DNA from: Deltaproteobacteria bacterium | GTDB taxonomy: Bacteria > Desulfobacterota_E > Deferrimicrobia > Deferrimicrobiales > Deferrimicrobiaceae | Reading direction: 5' to 3' | NCBI GenBank assembly: GCA_023488945.1 | Contig: JAMDBZ010000035.1 | Location: forward strand, 1 to 21,817 | Length of the DNA: 21,817 bases | Shown here: in pieces, positions 1 to 7,370 of the stretch | Layout: the number at the start of each line of letters is the position of its first letter | Numbering within the stretch: the stretch's first letter is position 1 | Made by a program: the position numbers and the translations under genes | The notes under the pieces: model-generated | Seen by the model: only the letters and a program-made list of their open reading frames with translations | Databases searched by the model: none | What the model was told of the DNA's origin: nothing

Positions 1-302
1 GCTTTGCGCGGATGGCATTCGATGCACCGTGCCGCCGCTCCCGCTCCCGATGCTCTTCCCGCCCCGTTGTCGAGCGCGCTCTCGACGGCCAGGGCCGGCG
101 GTTTCCCTTTGTAGATCAGGAGCCAGAAATCGAACTTTTCCTTGGGGTAGCAGGCGACGCACGCCTCCCCGAGGATGTTGTGGGGCGGCTCGTGAGATGT
201 GATGATCTTCGTGCCCGAGGGGCTCCGGATGACCGTCTCCCCGGCAACGGGGCCGGGAATGAGGGCCGCCAGCGCGGCCAGGAACGCCACGACCAGGAGC
301 AA
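1..302 (-). CDS. Exported c-type cytochrome-like protein, N-terminal part (runs off the left edge)
   Basis: Seen by translating the minus strand in the frame with codons at 300-302, 297-299 and so on; 100 codons are open to the edge. The N-terminus is a hydrophobic signal-peptide-like segment rich in Leu, Val and Ala that ends near PGPVAG. A CIECH heme-attachment motif lies at 12-26 (residues 93-97). An earlier CVACY motif at 147-161 (residues 48-52) has Tyr where a heme-ligating His would be expected. Between them is a segment containing FDFWLLIYKGKPP. The chosen start is TTG at 300-302, behind AAAGGA. It is uncertain: the signal peptide then lacks an N-terminal positive charge, and one extra A in the upstream run would give a better start (MKRILSALLL) overlapping the previous stop codon. 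It follows the PEGA gene by 16 bases, so it is probably the same transcript. Role inferred: periplasmic electron transfer or heme binding. The number of hemes cannot be known from this fragment. Confidence 0.65.
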   Translation of the reverse strand, partial: MLLVVAFLAALAALIPGPVAGETVIRSPSGTKIITSHEPPHNILGEACVACYPKEKFDFWLLIYKGKPPALAVESALDNGAGRASGAGAAARCIECHPRK

Positions 303-318
303 TGCGGACAGGATCCTT

Positions 319-1578
319 TCAAAAAGTCACGCCGATGGTGCCGGTGGAACTTCCGGATGCCCCTCCGCCCCCGCCGCCGAAACCGGTCGCGACACCGACA
401 ACGGCCGCCCCGATCAGCCCCCAGAACCACCAATTATAGTACCACGGCCGATCCCCTCTCCCCGGTTCGTTTTCCGCAACCGGCCATCCCGACGCCGCGA
501 GCATGCCGGACACTCCGCGGGCCGCCTCGCGGATCCCCTCCTCTCCGCCCCCCCACGTCAGCTCTCCGGCCTTGAAGAGGGCGGGATCCCCCCGCTTCCA
601 GGCCAGGACCCGGACCAGTATTCCGCCGTCCTTCTTTTCCAGGACGACGACCGCGGCCCGTGCCGCTCCGGACATCCCCGCCAGCTCGGACACCGGAGCG
701 CCCGCATTGCGGCCGTCCGGCGAGGCGGCCAGGACCTCGCCGATCGCTGCGGACCGATCGGGAGGCAGGACGATGTCGAGAACCTCCGCGTCACCCGGCA
801 GCCACTGGCCGGTCCTGGACACCGGACGGTACCCGGGGCGTTCGACGCGGATCGTGACGGGCCCGTCACCCGGGAGGCGGACCCGGGCCGGCGTTTTCCC
901 TCGCGCGGCGCCATCGATCCGGATCTCCGCTGCGGCAGGAACCGTCGAGACGACGACTTCCGCGGCCGGGGGGCGGCGCTCCAGCGCCCTGTTCCACGAT
1001 TCCCGGATTTGCGGCGGGAACAGGGCAGGGTCGGGAACGAAATCCGGGCGGAGCAACCGGGATCGGGCGAACATCGCTTCCGCCTCTTCGCGCTTCCCGT
1101 CCCACAGGAGCAGGGCGCCGCGCCACAGGAAGATGTCCGCGAGGAGAGGCTTCGTCGTCTCCGACAGGCGGTACCTCCGGGCCTCCCCCTCGGCCTCCTG
1201 GAGGCGCCGAACCGCGTCCTTCGTGTCCATCCGGCCGGCAAGGCGCCTGGCCTCGTCGAGGATCCCCGCGATCCTCGCCAGCGCGGGACCGTCCGCGGCG
1301 GGATACCGGTCCTTCCCCTGGTCCGGCGTTTCGTCGACCTGCGGCGGCCGGACCCATCGCACCCTCAGCGTCCCGGCGAGGAGGTCCGGGAGGCGCGCCG
1401 ACCAGACCCGCGCCTCGGCGTCAGGGACGGATGGCGCCGCGTAGCGAAGGAGCAGGGCCGGTTCGGGCGGCGGAATGGCCGCGGCCGGCAGCGGGAAGGC
1501 GCCGGTTCCCCACTCCCAGGCGGAAAGCAACGCCAGGTACGCGGCCAGCCGCCTAAGCCCGCTTGACGAAAATTTCAT
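319..1578 (-). CDS. PEGA-domain exported protein with C-terminal membrane segment
   Basis: A 419-residue product. It starts with ATG at 1576-1578, inside the end of the DtxR-type gene (26-base overlap), so translation is probably coupled. Residues 1-34 look like a signal peptide (basic start, hydrophobic stretch, PAAA). Residues about 95-200 are helical and Ala/Arg/Leu-rich, with TPR-like heptads around LWRGALLLWDGKREEAEAMF. Residues about 205-272 match a PEGA domain: a beta-rich repeat with the pattern STVPAAAEIRIDGAARGKTP followed by V-x-R-PGY. The C-terminus has an aromatic cluster YYNWWFW, one hydrophobic segment (about 385-400), a Gly-only run and a Ser/Gly tail ending in Phe. PEGA domains occur in envelope proteins thought to bind surface polysaccharide or other wall components. 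The specific function is unknown, and its place in an iron operon is the only functional hint. Confidence 0.8.
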   Translation of the reverse strand: MKFSSSGLRRLAAYLALLSAWEWGTGAFPLPAAAIPPPEPALLLRYAAPSVPDAEARVWSARLPDLLAGTLRVRWVRPPQVDETPDQGKDRYPAADGPALARIAGILDEARRLAGRMDTKDAVRRLQEAEGEARRYRLSETTKPLLADIFLWRGALLLWDGKREEAEAMFARSRLLRPDFVPDPALFPPQIRESWNRALERRPPAAEVVVSTVPAAAEIRIDGAARGKTPARVRLPGDGPVTIRVERPGYRPVSRTGQWLPGDAEVLDIVLPPDRSAAIGEVLAASPDGRNAGAPVSELAGMSGAARAAVVVLEKKDGGILVRVLAWKRGDPALFKAGELTWGGGEEGIREAARGVSGMLAASGWPVAENEPGRGDRPWYYNWWFWGLIGAAVVGVATGFGGGGGGASGSSTGTIGVTF

Positions 1579-2200
1579 CCGTGATGTCCCGGTCCAGGGC
1601 GATGGTCGTCTCGCCGATCTGGAGGACGTGGGACGGGTTCCTCTGGAGGAGGCGCAGGCGGCTTCCCGGGACGATCCCCAGGGAAGAGAGCTTCTCAAGC
1701 CGCCGGCGGGATTTCGGCGTGATGAACACGATCCGGACGGGGTCGCCGAGTCCCGCGTCCGAGAGCCGCGTCACGAGCGGCTGGATCTCGGTCCGGATCC
1801 GGTCGCAGCACTCTCCCCGCGGGATCGGCTTCCCGTGAGGGCAGACCGGCGGGTGACCCAGGAAGGTGCAGACGCTCTCCGTGACCGCGTTCGAGAGGAT
1901 GTGCTCGAACTTGCAGGCGTCCATCTCGATCTGCGAGCGGTCGAGGTCGAAGAGGTTGTGGAGCAGGACCTCGGCGAGCCGGTGGCGCCTGATGATCCCG
2001 CGCGCCCGCTCCTCTCCCGCCCGCGTCAGGAGAATCTCGTCCCGTGACGACTCGACGAGACCCCCCGCACGGAGCTCTTCGAGAACGGCGTCCGGCCGCT
2101 CCTCCTCCGTGCTCCGGAGGATCTGCGCCCGCGTGGCGCGCCCATCCTCCCGGAGCGTCCAGACCAGTTCGAGGATCTCGTCCTGGGCATACTCGGTCAT
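1553..2200 (-). CDS. DtxR/MntR-family metal-dependent repressor with fused FeoA-like domain
   Basis: A 215-residue product. ATG at 2198-2200 overlaps the stop of the preceding small gene (ATGA), with AAAGGAAAGGA just upstream. Residues 1-60 form a winged-helix DNA-binding region. Residues about 65-125 are the metal-binding and dimerisation region: H73 plus a C96-x2-E99-H100 cluster (DACKFEH) sit where DtxR-family primary metal ligands fall. A Cys-rich segment follows (GHPPVCPHGKPIPRGECC), typical of this regulator group. Residues about 150-213 resemble the SH3-like FeoA domain. Family knowledge: such proteins bind Fe(II) or Mn(II) and repress metal uptake genes. Being encoded with feoB and a Fur protein suggests control of Fe(II) uptake, but the choice between iron and manganese cannot be made from sequence alone. 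Confidence 0.88.
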   Translation of the reverse strand: MTEYAQDEILELVWTLREDGRATRAQILRSTEEERPDAVLEELRAGGLVESSRDEILLTRAGEERARGIIRRHRLAEVLLHNLFDLDRSQIEMDACKFEHILSNAVTESVCTFLGHPPVCPHGKPIPRGECCDRIRTEIQPLVTRLSDAGLGDPVRIVFITPKSRRRLEKLSSLGIVPGSRLRLLQRNPSHVLQIGETTIALDRDITDEIFVKRA

Positions 2201-2385
2201 TTGTCCTTTCCTTTCGGCAGGAGCGTTCTGACGAAGTTCACGATCTTCGACTCCGGCAGCGGGAACGAGTAGCGGCATCGCGGGCAGCAGACGAGGGAGC
2301 AGCTCTTCCCCATCGGGCAGCCGGTGCGGCATCCCCGGTCCGACGCGTCGATCTCATATTGACAAAGGGGGCATCGGATTATCAA
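2197..2385 (-). CDS. Small Cys-rich protein between feoB and the DtxR-type regulator
   Basis: A 62-residue product. It starts with TTG at 2383-2385, behind a GGAGGG ribosome binding site 8 bases upstream and 15 bases after the feoB stop; it ends in an ATGA overlap with the next gene. It has eight cysteines in the first 37 residues: C5, C8, C19, C23, C29, C33, C34 and C37, including two CxxC-type pairs (CPLC and CCPRC), then a basic C-terminal tail (LLPKGKDK). There is no signal peptide or membrane segment, so it is probably cytoplasmic. The pattern suggests zinc or iron-sulfur binding. Its position next to feoB resembles that of FeoC-type accessory proteins, but it has no visible winged helix, so equivalence to FeoC is only a hypothesis. 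Confidence 0.78.
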   Translation of the reverse strand: MIIRCPLCQYEIDASDRGCRTGCPMGKSCSLVCCPRCRYSFPLPESKIVNFVRTLLPKGKDK

Positions 2386-2400
2386 GAAGCAATCCCTCCG

Positions 2401-4371
2401 TCAAAACCGGACACCGAGTGCGCGGGCGGCCGCGTTGACCGCCGCCCCCACCAGGATCGCGAACGGGAAGATGAAGGCGGCCATCCCGGCGGCCACCTTC
2501 GCCCCGTGTTCCTTGACGATCACGAGAAAGTTGGCCAGGCACGGAATGAACAGCGTGATCGTCACGAGGCTGACCACGACCTGGAGGTGCGTGAGGAGCC
2601 CGGCCCGCGCCATGTCGAACAGCCCCGCGGCGCCGTAGTCGCGCCTCAGGAACCCGATCAGGAACGCCTCGGTTGTCTTCGGGGGAAGGTCGAGCGCTCC
2701 CACGATCAGCGGCTCCGCCACGCGCTCGACCCACCGGAGCAAGCCGAAACGGTCCGCGAAGAACAGCACGAGGGTGCCGAGCAGGAAGAGGGGGACCGCC
2801 TCGCGGAGATACCACTCGATCCGGGCCATCGTCTTGATCCCCAGGTTCCCGATCTGGGGAAAGCGGATGGGGGGGATCTCCAGGATGAAGTCGGACGACT
2901 CCCCGGGGAGGACCTTCGAGGCGAGGTACCCGACCGCCACGATGACGCCCGCCACGACGGCGACCCAGGTCGCCGCTGCGGCGGGACCGACGCCTCCCAG
3001 CATCCCCAGGATAACGCCCAATTGGGCCGAGCACGGGATCCCCAGCGCCAGGAGGAGCGTCACGATGATCCGCTCCTTGCGGGTCTCCAGGATCCGCGTC
3101 GTCAGGGTCGCCATCGTGTCGCAGCCGAGCCCCAGGATCATCGGGAGCACCGCCTTCCCGTTGCAGCCGATCTTCTTGAAGAGCCGGTCCACCATGACCG
3201 CGAGCCGCGGGAGGTATCCCGAGTCCTCCAGGATCCCGAACCCGATGAAGAAGGTCCCGACGATCGGGAGCACGATGGCGATCGCGTACGACAGGGCCAT
3301 CGAGATCATCCCGTAAGGGCCGACGAGGAAATCCCTGGCGACCGGCCATGGGATCGTTCTCTCGACGAGCCAGGTCGCGGCGGGGATGACCCCCTTCCCG
3401 AACACGCCCTGCTCGAGCAGGTCGACGAGGAACTTCGCCCCGAACACCCCGACGAACTCGTATGCCAGGAACAGGACGGCCGCAAGGATCGGGATCCCGT
3501 ACAGGGGGTCCATCGCATACCGCCCGAAGATCCGGGCCCAGTCGGTCCCCTTCCGTTCCGGCCCCTCCTCGGCGAGCCCCGCCAGGACGGAATCGATCCA
3601 TTGCAGCCGGATCTGGTTGACCCGATAAGCGACGCCCCCGCCCGTCGCCTCTTCGAGCGCGTTCCGGACCGCGTTCATCTCGCGGATCTTCTCTCCCGCG
3701 GAATGCTCCGCCAGCCACGGCGAGAGGGAGTCGTCCCCGCAGAGGAGCATGAGGGCGATGGCCCGCTTCCCGACGGGAAGCGTCTCCGGCAGGAGACGCT
3801 CCATCCGGGCGATGGCCTCCTCGATCCGGTCGCCGTACGGGATCCGGAGGGCGGGCGCCTCCGCGGCCAGCGCGAGGTGGAGGAGCCGCTCCACCCCCTT
3901 CTTCCGGACGGCCACCGTGGGAACTGCCGGCACCCCGACGATCCTCTCGAGATCTTCGACCCGCGGCATCACGCCGAGGTCGCGCGCCTCGTCGGCCATG
4001 TTCACCGCGAGGACGACGGGGACACCCATCTCCGCCAGTTGGAGGGTGATCAACAGGGAGCGCCGCATGTTCTTCGCGTCGCACACCTGGACGACGCGGG
4101 CCTCACGCTCGCTCATCAGGATGTCCCGGGTGACTCGTTCATCCTCGGACATCGGGAGGAGGGAGTAGACGCCGGGGGTGTCGATGATCTCGTGGACCGC
4201 ACCCCGGTCCCGGGCCTCCCCCCGCGTCACTTCGACCGTCGTGCCGGGGTAGTTGGACACGGTGACGTACCGCCCGGTCAGGTACCCGAAGACGACGCTC
4301 TTCCCGACATTCGGGTTGCCGACCAGGACGATGCGCCCCCCCGCCGCCCGGGTGTCCGTCGCGGCCTTCAT
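2401..4371 (-). CDS. feoB: Ferrous iron transport protein B (GTPase-permease)
   Basis: A 656-residue product. ATG at 4369-4371 overlaps the fur stop (ATGA), which is why I prefer it to an in-frame start 13 codons upstream. The N-terminal G domain shows G1 GNPNVGKS (18-25), switch region YPGTT (41-45), G3 DTPG (64-67) and G4 NMAD (124-127). A helical linker domain follows to about residue 270, then a polytopic membrane region with Gate-type motifs, including GLGCDTMATLTTRI, GIPCSAQLG and FIPCLANF. FeoB imports Fe(II) across the inner membrane with GTPase control. The protein ends soon after the last membrane segment, so it lacks the C-terminal soluble extension found in longer FeoB proteins. 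No separate feoA is visible; a FeoA-like domain is instead fused to the downstream regulator. Confidence 0.97.
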   Translation of the reverse strand: MKAATDTRAAGGRIVLVGNPNVGKSVVFGYLTGRYVTVSNYPGTTVEVTRGEARDRGAVHEIIDTPGVYSLLPMSEDERVTRDILMSEREARVVQVCDAKNMRRSLLITLQLAEMGVPVVLAVNMADEARDLGVMPRVEDLERIVGVPAVPTVAVRKKGVERLLHLALAAEAPALRIPYGDRIEEAIARMERLLPETLPVGKRAIALMLLCGDDSLSPWLAEHSAGEKIREMNAVRNALEEATGGGVAYRVNQIRLQWIDSVLAGLAEEGPERKGTDWARIFGRYAMDPLYGIPILAAVLFLAYEFVGVFGAKFLVDLLEQGVFGKGVIPAATWLVERTIPWPVARDFLVGPYGMISMALSYAIAIVLPIVGTFFIGFGILEDSGYLPRLAVMVDRLFKKIGCNGKAVLPMILGLGCDTMATLTTRILETRKERIIVTLLLALGIPCSAQLGVILGMLGGVGPAAAATWVAVVAGVIVAVGYLASKVLPGESSDFILEIPPIRFPQIGNLGIKTMARIEWYLREAVPLFLLGTLVLFFADRFGLLRWVERVAEPLIVGALDLPPKTTEAFLIGFLRRDYGAAGLFDMARAGLLTHLQVVVSLVTITLFIPCLANFLVIVKEHGAKVAAGMAAFIFPFAILVGAAVNAAARALGVRF

Positions 4372-4814
4372 CCGCACCCGTTCCCGCCGGAAGGCCGGCA
4401 ATTCCCGCAATACCCGTAAATCTCCAGTCTGTGCCGGGTCGCGACGAACCCGTGCCGACGGGCCACTTCATCCTGGAGTTCCTCGATGTCCGGCTGCTCG
4501 AACTCGGAGACGGCGCCGCACGTCATGCAGACGAGGTGATCGTGGTGCGCCGCGAGGCTGCTTTCGTACCTCCGCATCCCTTCCCCGAAATCAACCTCCC
4601 GGGCGTATCCCAGACGTGCCAGGAGCTTCAACGTCCTGTACACCGTCGCCCCGCCGGTCCCCCGGTGCGTCTCCCGCACGATCCGCGTCAACCCCTCCAC
4701 GGTGACGTGGCTCTTCATCCGGAAGAACGCCTCGATGATCCGTTCGCGGCTCTTGCTCCGCTTGCCGCCGAGGGCCGTGATTTCGGAATCGATCTGCCGC
4801 AGGAGACGCTGCAT
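4368..4814 (-). CDS. fur: Fur-family ferric uptake regulator
   Basis: A 148-residue product starting with ATG at 4812-4814; its ribosome binding site is weak. The N-terminal winged helix includes GGATVYRTLKLLARLG (recognition-helix region). The HHDHLVCMTC block gives His/Asp metal ligands plus C96 and C99, and CGNC gives C136 and C139, making the structural Cys4 zinc site. It is first in the iron operon, with its stop overlapping the feoB start, so regulator and transporter are co-translated. A dyad at the predicted transcription start suggests autoregulation. Zur, PerR and Nur share this architecture; the feoB linkage makes Fur the best call, but sequence alone does not prove which metal is sensed. 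Confidence 0.85.
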   Translation of the reverse strand: MQRLLRQIDSEITALGGKRSKSRERIIEAFFRMKSHVTVEGLTRIVRETHRGTGGATVYRTLKLLARLGYAREVDFGEGMRRYESSLAAHHDHLVCMTCGAVSEFEQPDIEELQDEVARRHGFVATRHRLEIYGYCGNCRPSGGNGCG

Positions 4815-4844
4815 GGCGGGGGACTCACGTCCTTATCGTGATCA

Positions 4845-4859
4845 TGAATGTCGCTTTCA
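4845..4859. promoter_or_regulatory. Possible Fur operator (weak dyad)
   Basis: A 15-base interrupted palindrome, TGAATGT-C-GCTTTCA, with perfect outer ATGAA/TTCAT arms when one flanking base is included. Length and TGA...TCA ends fit the 7-1-7 Fur-box layout, but only about half of the positions match the consensus. It lies at the predicted transcription start of the fur operon, where a repressor would block initiation. Confidence 0.35.
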
Positions 4860-4887
4860 TATTATTGGCAACCAAGGGAACGGTCAA
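4859..4887 (-). promoter_or_regulatory. Sigma-70-like promoter of the fur-feoB operon
   Basis: On the minus strand a -35 hexamer TTGACC (4882-4887) is separated by exactly 17 bases from a -10 hexamer TAATAT (4859-4864). The surrounding stretch is markedly AT-richer than the rest of the window. Predicted transcription starts near 4851-4853, leaving a leader of about 40 bases before the fur ATG. Confidence 0.7.
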
Positions 4888-4950
4888 GGGATATCTCAAT
4901 TCCGCATTTCTCACCAGGGTTCGTCGCGAAGCAGTGGAGACGGGTGTGGA

Positions 4951-5030
4951 TACAAGGCGCGCGACCGAGGGCCCCGGAGGCGTATTTGACAGTACGCCGA
5001 GGAGCTCGACCGAGCGCAACGCAGGAGACA
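4951..5030. repeat. Structured intergenic repeat-like block
   Basis: A GC-rich non-coding block with nested symmetry. It contains a perfect 6-bp inverted repeat GGCGTA/TACGCC (4979-4984 and 4993-4998) around an 8-base loop, a perfect GCTCG-AC-CGAGC hairpin (5004-5015), and two copies of CGACCGAG (within 4962-4969 and 5007-5014). The style resembles dispersed intergenic repeats of deltaproteobacterial genomes as I remember them. Only one copy is in this window, so repeat status is inference. Confidence 0.4.
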
Positions 5031-5089
5031 TGCCCGTATCCGCCGCCGCAGCAGAAGCCTGGGGAGAAATGCGGGCTATAACCGGATAT

Positions 5090-5117
5090 AAAAAAGGCGA
5101 CCCCCCGTGGGGCCGCC
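5090..5117 (-). terminator. Intrinsic terminator of the ribosomal protein cluster
   Basis: In the minus-strand RNA a 9-bp GC-rich stem (GGCGGCCCC pairing with GGGGUCGCC, one G-U pair) with loop ACGG occupies 5096-5117. It is followed at once by six U residues (5090-5095). It lies 36 bases after the rplQ stop and has no coding overlap. Confidence 0.93.
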
Positions 5118-5152
5118 CAGGTTTCCCGTCGCCGCGATCGGGACGGATCGGC

Positions 5153-5650
5153 CTATTCCGCTTCTTCGCCCTCCTCGGTCTTCGGCTTCCTTTTCGGTCT
5201 CGGTCCGGGCTTCGCATGAGCTTTGCCCCGGGCGGCGGCATTCTTGTCGGGAGTCGCCTTCTTCCGCCTCTTCTTCGTCCCGGCCTTCTTCTCCTCCGCG
5301 GGCAGGTACTCTATGATCGCCATCTCCGACCCGTCGCCGGGCCGGAAGTCGGTTCGGATGATCCGGGTATACCCGCCGGCACGCCCCGCGAACCGGGCGG
5401 CCAGCCCCGCGAACACCTTCTCCGTGTTGGCCTTGTCGCTCAGCATGGAGAAGACCCGGCGCCTCGCGTGGGTCGTGTCCCTCTTCCCGAGGGTGATGAT
5501 CCGGTCGGCGAGCCGCCGGAGTTCCTTGGCCTTGGCGACCGTCGTCTCGATCCGCTCCGAGCGGACGAGGGCGTTCATCAGATTCCGCAGGAGGGCCTTC
5601 CGGTGCCCCGGGCTCCGGCGCAGTTTTCTGTGGTCGACGGCGTGACGCAT
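5153..5650 (-). CDS. rplQ: 50S ribosomal protein L17 with long basic C-terminal tail
   Basis: A 165-residue product starting at ATG 5648-5650. Residues 1-118 are the L17 fold: MRHAVDHRKLRRSPGHRKAL at the start, RIETTVAKAKELR in the middle and GGYTRIIRTDFRPGD near the end of the core. Residues 119-165 are a Lys/Arg/Ala/Pro-rich tail ending in acidic residues, making the protein roughly 40 residues longer than common L17 proteins. The tail is probably disordered and may contact rRNA. It is the last gene of the alpha segment, 26 bases after rpoA, and is followed by the terminator. Confidence 0.97.
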   Translation of the reverse strand: MRHAVDHRKLRRSPGHRKALLRNLMNALVRSERIETTVAKAKELRRLADRIITLGKRDTTHARRRVFSMLSDKANTEKVFAGLAARFAGRAGGYTRIIRTDFRPGDGSEMAIIEYLPAEEKKAGTKKRRKKATPDKNAAARGKAHAKPGPRPKRKPKTEEGEEAE

Positions 5651-5676
5651 GGCGTGTCCTCGTGTCGCGTTAAGTG

Positions 5677-6684
5677 TTAATCCTCTTCCCGGGGCGGGCT
5701 GTATTTGTCGGGCGAGAACCCTTCCACATTCATCCCGAGGGACAGTCCCATCTCCTGGAGGACCTCCTTGATCTCGTTGAGGCTTTTCTTGCCGAAATTC
5801 TTCGTCTTGAGCATCTCCTGCTCCGTCTTCTGCACGAGCTCGCCGATGTACTTGATGTCGGCGTTCTTCAGGCAGTTGTAGGCCCGCACGGAGAGTTCGA
5901 GCTCCTCCACCGGCTTGTAGAGGTTCTCGTTCGCCGCAATCTCGTCGCGGGACGGCGGCTCCTCGGGCATCTCCATCTCCTCATCGAAGTTGATGAAGAC
6001 GGTCAACTGGTCCTTCAGGATCTTCGCGGCGTAGGCCAAGGCGTCGGCCGGGAGGATCGAGCCGTCCGTCCACACCTCGAGGATCAGGCGGTCGAAGTCG
6101 GTCTGTTGTCCCACACGGGCGTTGGTCACGGTGAAGTTGACCTTTCGAACGGGAGAGAAGATCGCGTCGATGGGGATGGTCCCGATCGGGGCTCCCTCCT
6201 CGAGGTTGCGCTCGGCGGAGACGTATCCCTTCCCCATCCGTGCGGACAGCTCCATCTTGAGCGTGGCGTTCTCCGAGAGCTCCGCGATATGGTGGTCGCG
6301 GTTCAGGATTTCCACCATCGGATCGGTCTGGATATCCCCTGCCTTCACCCGCCTGGGTCCCTTCGCCGACAGGGTGATCGTACGCGGCTCCGGCGCGTGC
6401 ATCCGGATGCGCACCTCTTTGAGATTCAGGACGATGTCGGTGACGTCCTCGACGACGCCGACGATCGTGGAGTATTCGTGCTGGACCCCCTCGATCCGGA
6501 CGGAGGTGATCGCCGCCCCCTGGAGGGAGGAGAGGAGCACGCGGCGGAGGGCGTTCCCCAGCGTGGTCCCGAATCCCCGCTCAAGCGGCTCCGCGACGAA
6601 CTTCCCGTAATCGGCCGTCGCCGAATCGGCCTGGATCTCGATCCGGCGCGGCCTGATCAGTTGCTTCCAGTTTCGCTGGTACAT
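5677..6684 (-). CDS. rpoA: DNA-directed RNA polymerase subunit alpha
   Basis: A 335-residue product of usual length, starting at ATG 6682-6684. The N-terminal assembly domain (about 1-230) includes [20 protein letters not shown], the dimerisation signature, and the [20 protein letters not shown] block. A linker rich in Glu and Pro ([12 protein letters not shown]) leads to the C-terminal helix-hairpin domain (about 250-315) with [20 protein letters not shown] and [15 protein letters not shown], which binds UP elements and activators. It sits between rpsD and rplQ, the usual alpha operon order, with gaps of 26-27 bases on either side. Confidence 0.99.
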   Translation of the reverse strand: MYQRNWKQLIRPRRIEIQADSATADYGKFVAEPLERGFGTTLGNALRRVLLSSLQGAAITSVRIEGVQHEYSTIVGVVEDVTDIVLNLKEVRIRMHAPEPRTITLSAKGPRRVKAGDIQTDPMVEILNRDHHIAELSENATLKMELSARMGKGYVSAERNLEEGAPIGTIPIDAIFSPVRKVNFTVTNARVGQQTDFDRLILEVWTDGSILPADALAYAAKILKDQLTVFINFDEEMEMPEEPPSRDEIAANENLYKPVEELELSVRAYNCLKNADIKYIGELVQKTEQEMLKTKNFGKKSLNEIKEVLQEMGLSLGMNVEGFSPDKYSPPREED

Positions 6685-6711
6685 GCTGCCCCCTTCGTCA
6701 ACGACCCGGTT

Positions 6712-7338
6712 TTACTTCGAGTAGAGCTCGACGATCAGATGCTCCTGGATCGGCTCCGTGATGTCCGTCCGCGCGGGGATCTCCTTGACCTGTCCGCGGA
6801 AGTTTTCCCGGTCCAGCTCGAGCCACGCCGGGATCCCCTTGCGGACGACGGCATCGAGCGCGTCGTTGAGGGCCTTGAGCGACCGGCTCTTCTCGCGCAG
6901 CTCGATCGTTTCCCCGGCCCGGACATGGTACGAGGGAATGTTCACCTTCCGGCCTCCGATCAGGAAGTGGCCGTGGCGGACGAGCTGGCGGCTCTCCCGG
7001 CGCGTCGTCGCGAAGCCGAGACGGTAGGCGACGTTGTCGAGGCGCCGCTCGAGGAGGATCAGGAGGTTGTCGCCGGTCTTTCCCTTCATTCGGTCGGCTT
7101 TCTGGAAGTAGTTCCGGAACTGGCGCTCCAGGAGGCCATAGATCCTCTTGGCCTTCTGCTTCTCGCGCAGCTGGACGCCGTAGTCGCTGTGCTTGGGCCT
7201 GCGCTGGCCGTGCTGCCCGGGGGGGTATCCCCGCCGCTTGATCGCGCACTTGTCCGTGAAGCACCGGTCGCCCTTGAGGAACAGTTCGATCCCCTCCCGG
7301 CGGCACAGGCGGCAAACCGCTTCTCGATACCTTGCCAA
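6712..7338 (-). CDS. rpsD: 30S ribosomal protein S4 (zinc-type)
   Basis: A 208-residue product. The family N-terminus MARY begins at TTG 7336-7338, with AGGAGG six bases upstream and no competing ATG. C9, C12, C26 and C31 form the Cys4 zinc site of C+ S4 proteins. The [28 protein letters not shown] segment is the S4 RNA-binding domain. S4 nucleates 16S rRNA assembly, and in some bacteria it represses the alpha operon through a leader pseudoknot. I did not identify such a pseudoknot upstream of rpsM here. Confidence 0.98.
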   Translation of the reverse strand: MARYREAVCRLCRREGIELFLKGDRCFTDKCAIKRRGYPPGQHGQRRPKHSDYGVQLREKQKAKRIYGLLERQFRNYFQKADRMKGKTGDNLLILLERRLDNVAYRLGFATTRRESRQLVRHGHFLIGGRKVNIPSYHVRAGETIELREKSRSLKALNDALDAVVRKGIPAWLELDRENFRGQVKEIPARTDITEPIQEHLIVELYSK

Positions 7339-7344
7339 GGACTG

Positions 7345-7350
7345 CCTCCT
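7345..7350 (-). promoter_or_regulatory. Ribosome binding site fixing the rpsD TTG start
   Basis: A perfect AGGAGG with a 6-base spacer (CAGTCC) to the TTG at 7336-7338. Confidence 0.85.
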
Positions 7351-7370
7351 CTATCGTCTGTCTGTCCGGC

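Larger units (their letters stand above)
4815..5152. other. Intergenic region between the ribosomal cluster and the iron operon
   Basis: These 338 bases separate rplQ from fur. Reading along the minus strand they hold the rplQ terminator (5090-5117), a structured repeat-like block (about 4951-5030), a sigma-70-like promoter (4859-4887) and an operator-like dyad (4845-4859). I see no coding sequence: open frames through here have neither family similarity nor plausible start signals. Confidence 0.8.

Noticed and set aside
116..433. A 105-codon minus-strand frame
   Set aside because: It overlaps both the PEGA end and the cytochrome-like fragment out of frame; its Arg-rich translation has no motif, while the neighbouring frame has a signal peptide and CxxCH.
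12..4419. Long plus-strand reading frames, such as 199-1566 and 2044-4419
   Set aside because: They are antisense shadows of the PEGA, DtxR and feoB genes: Arg/Asp/Pro-rich translations without family motifs, caused by high GC content.
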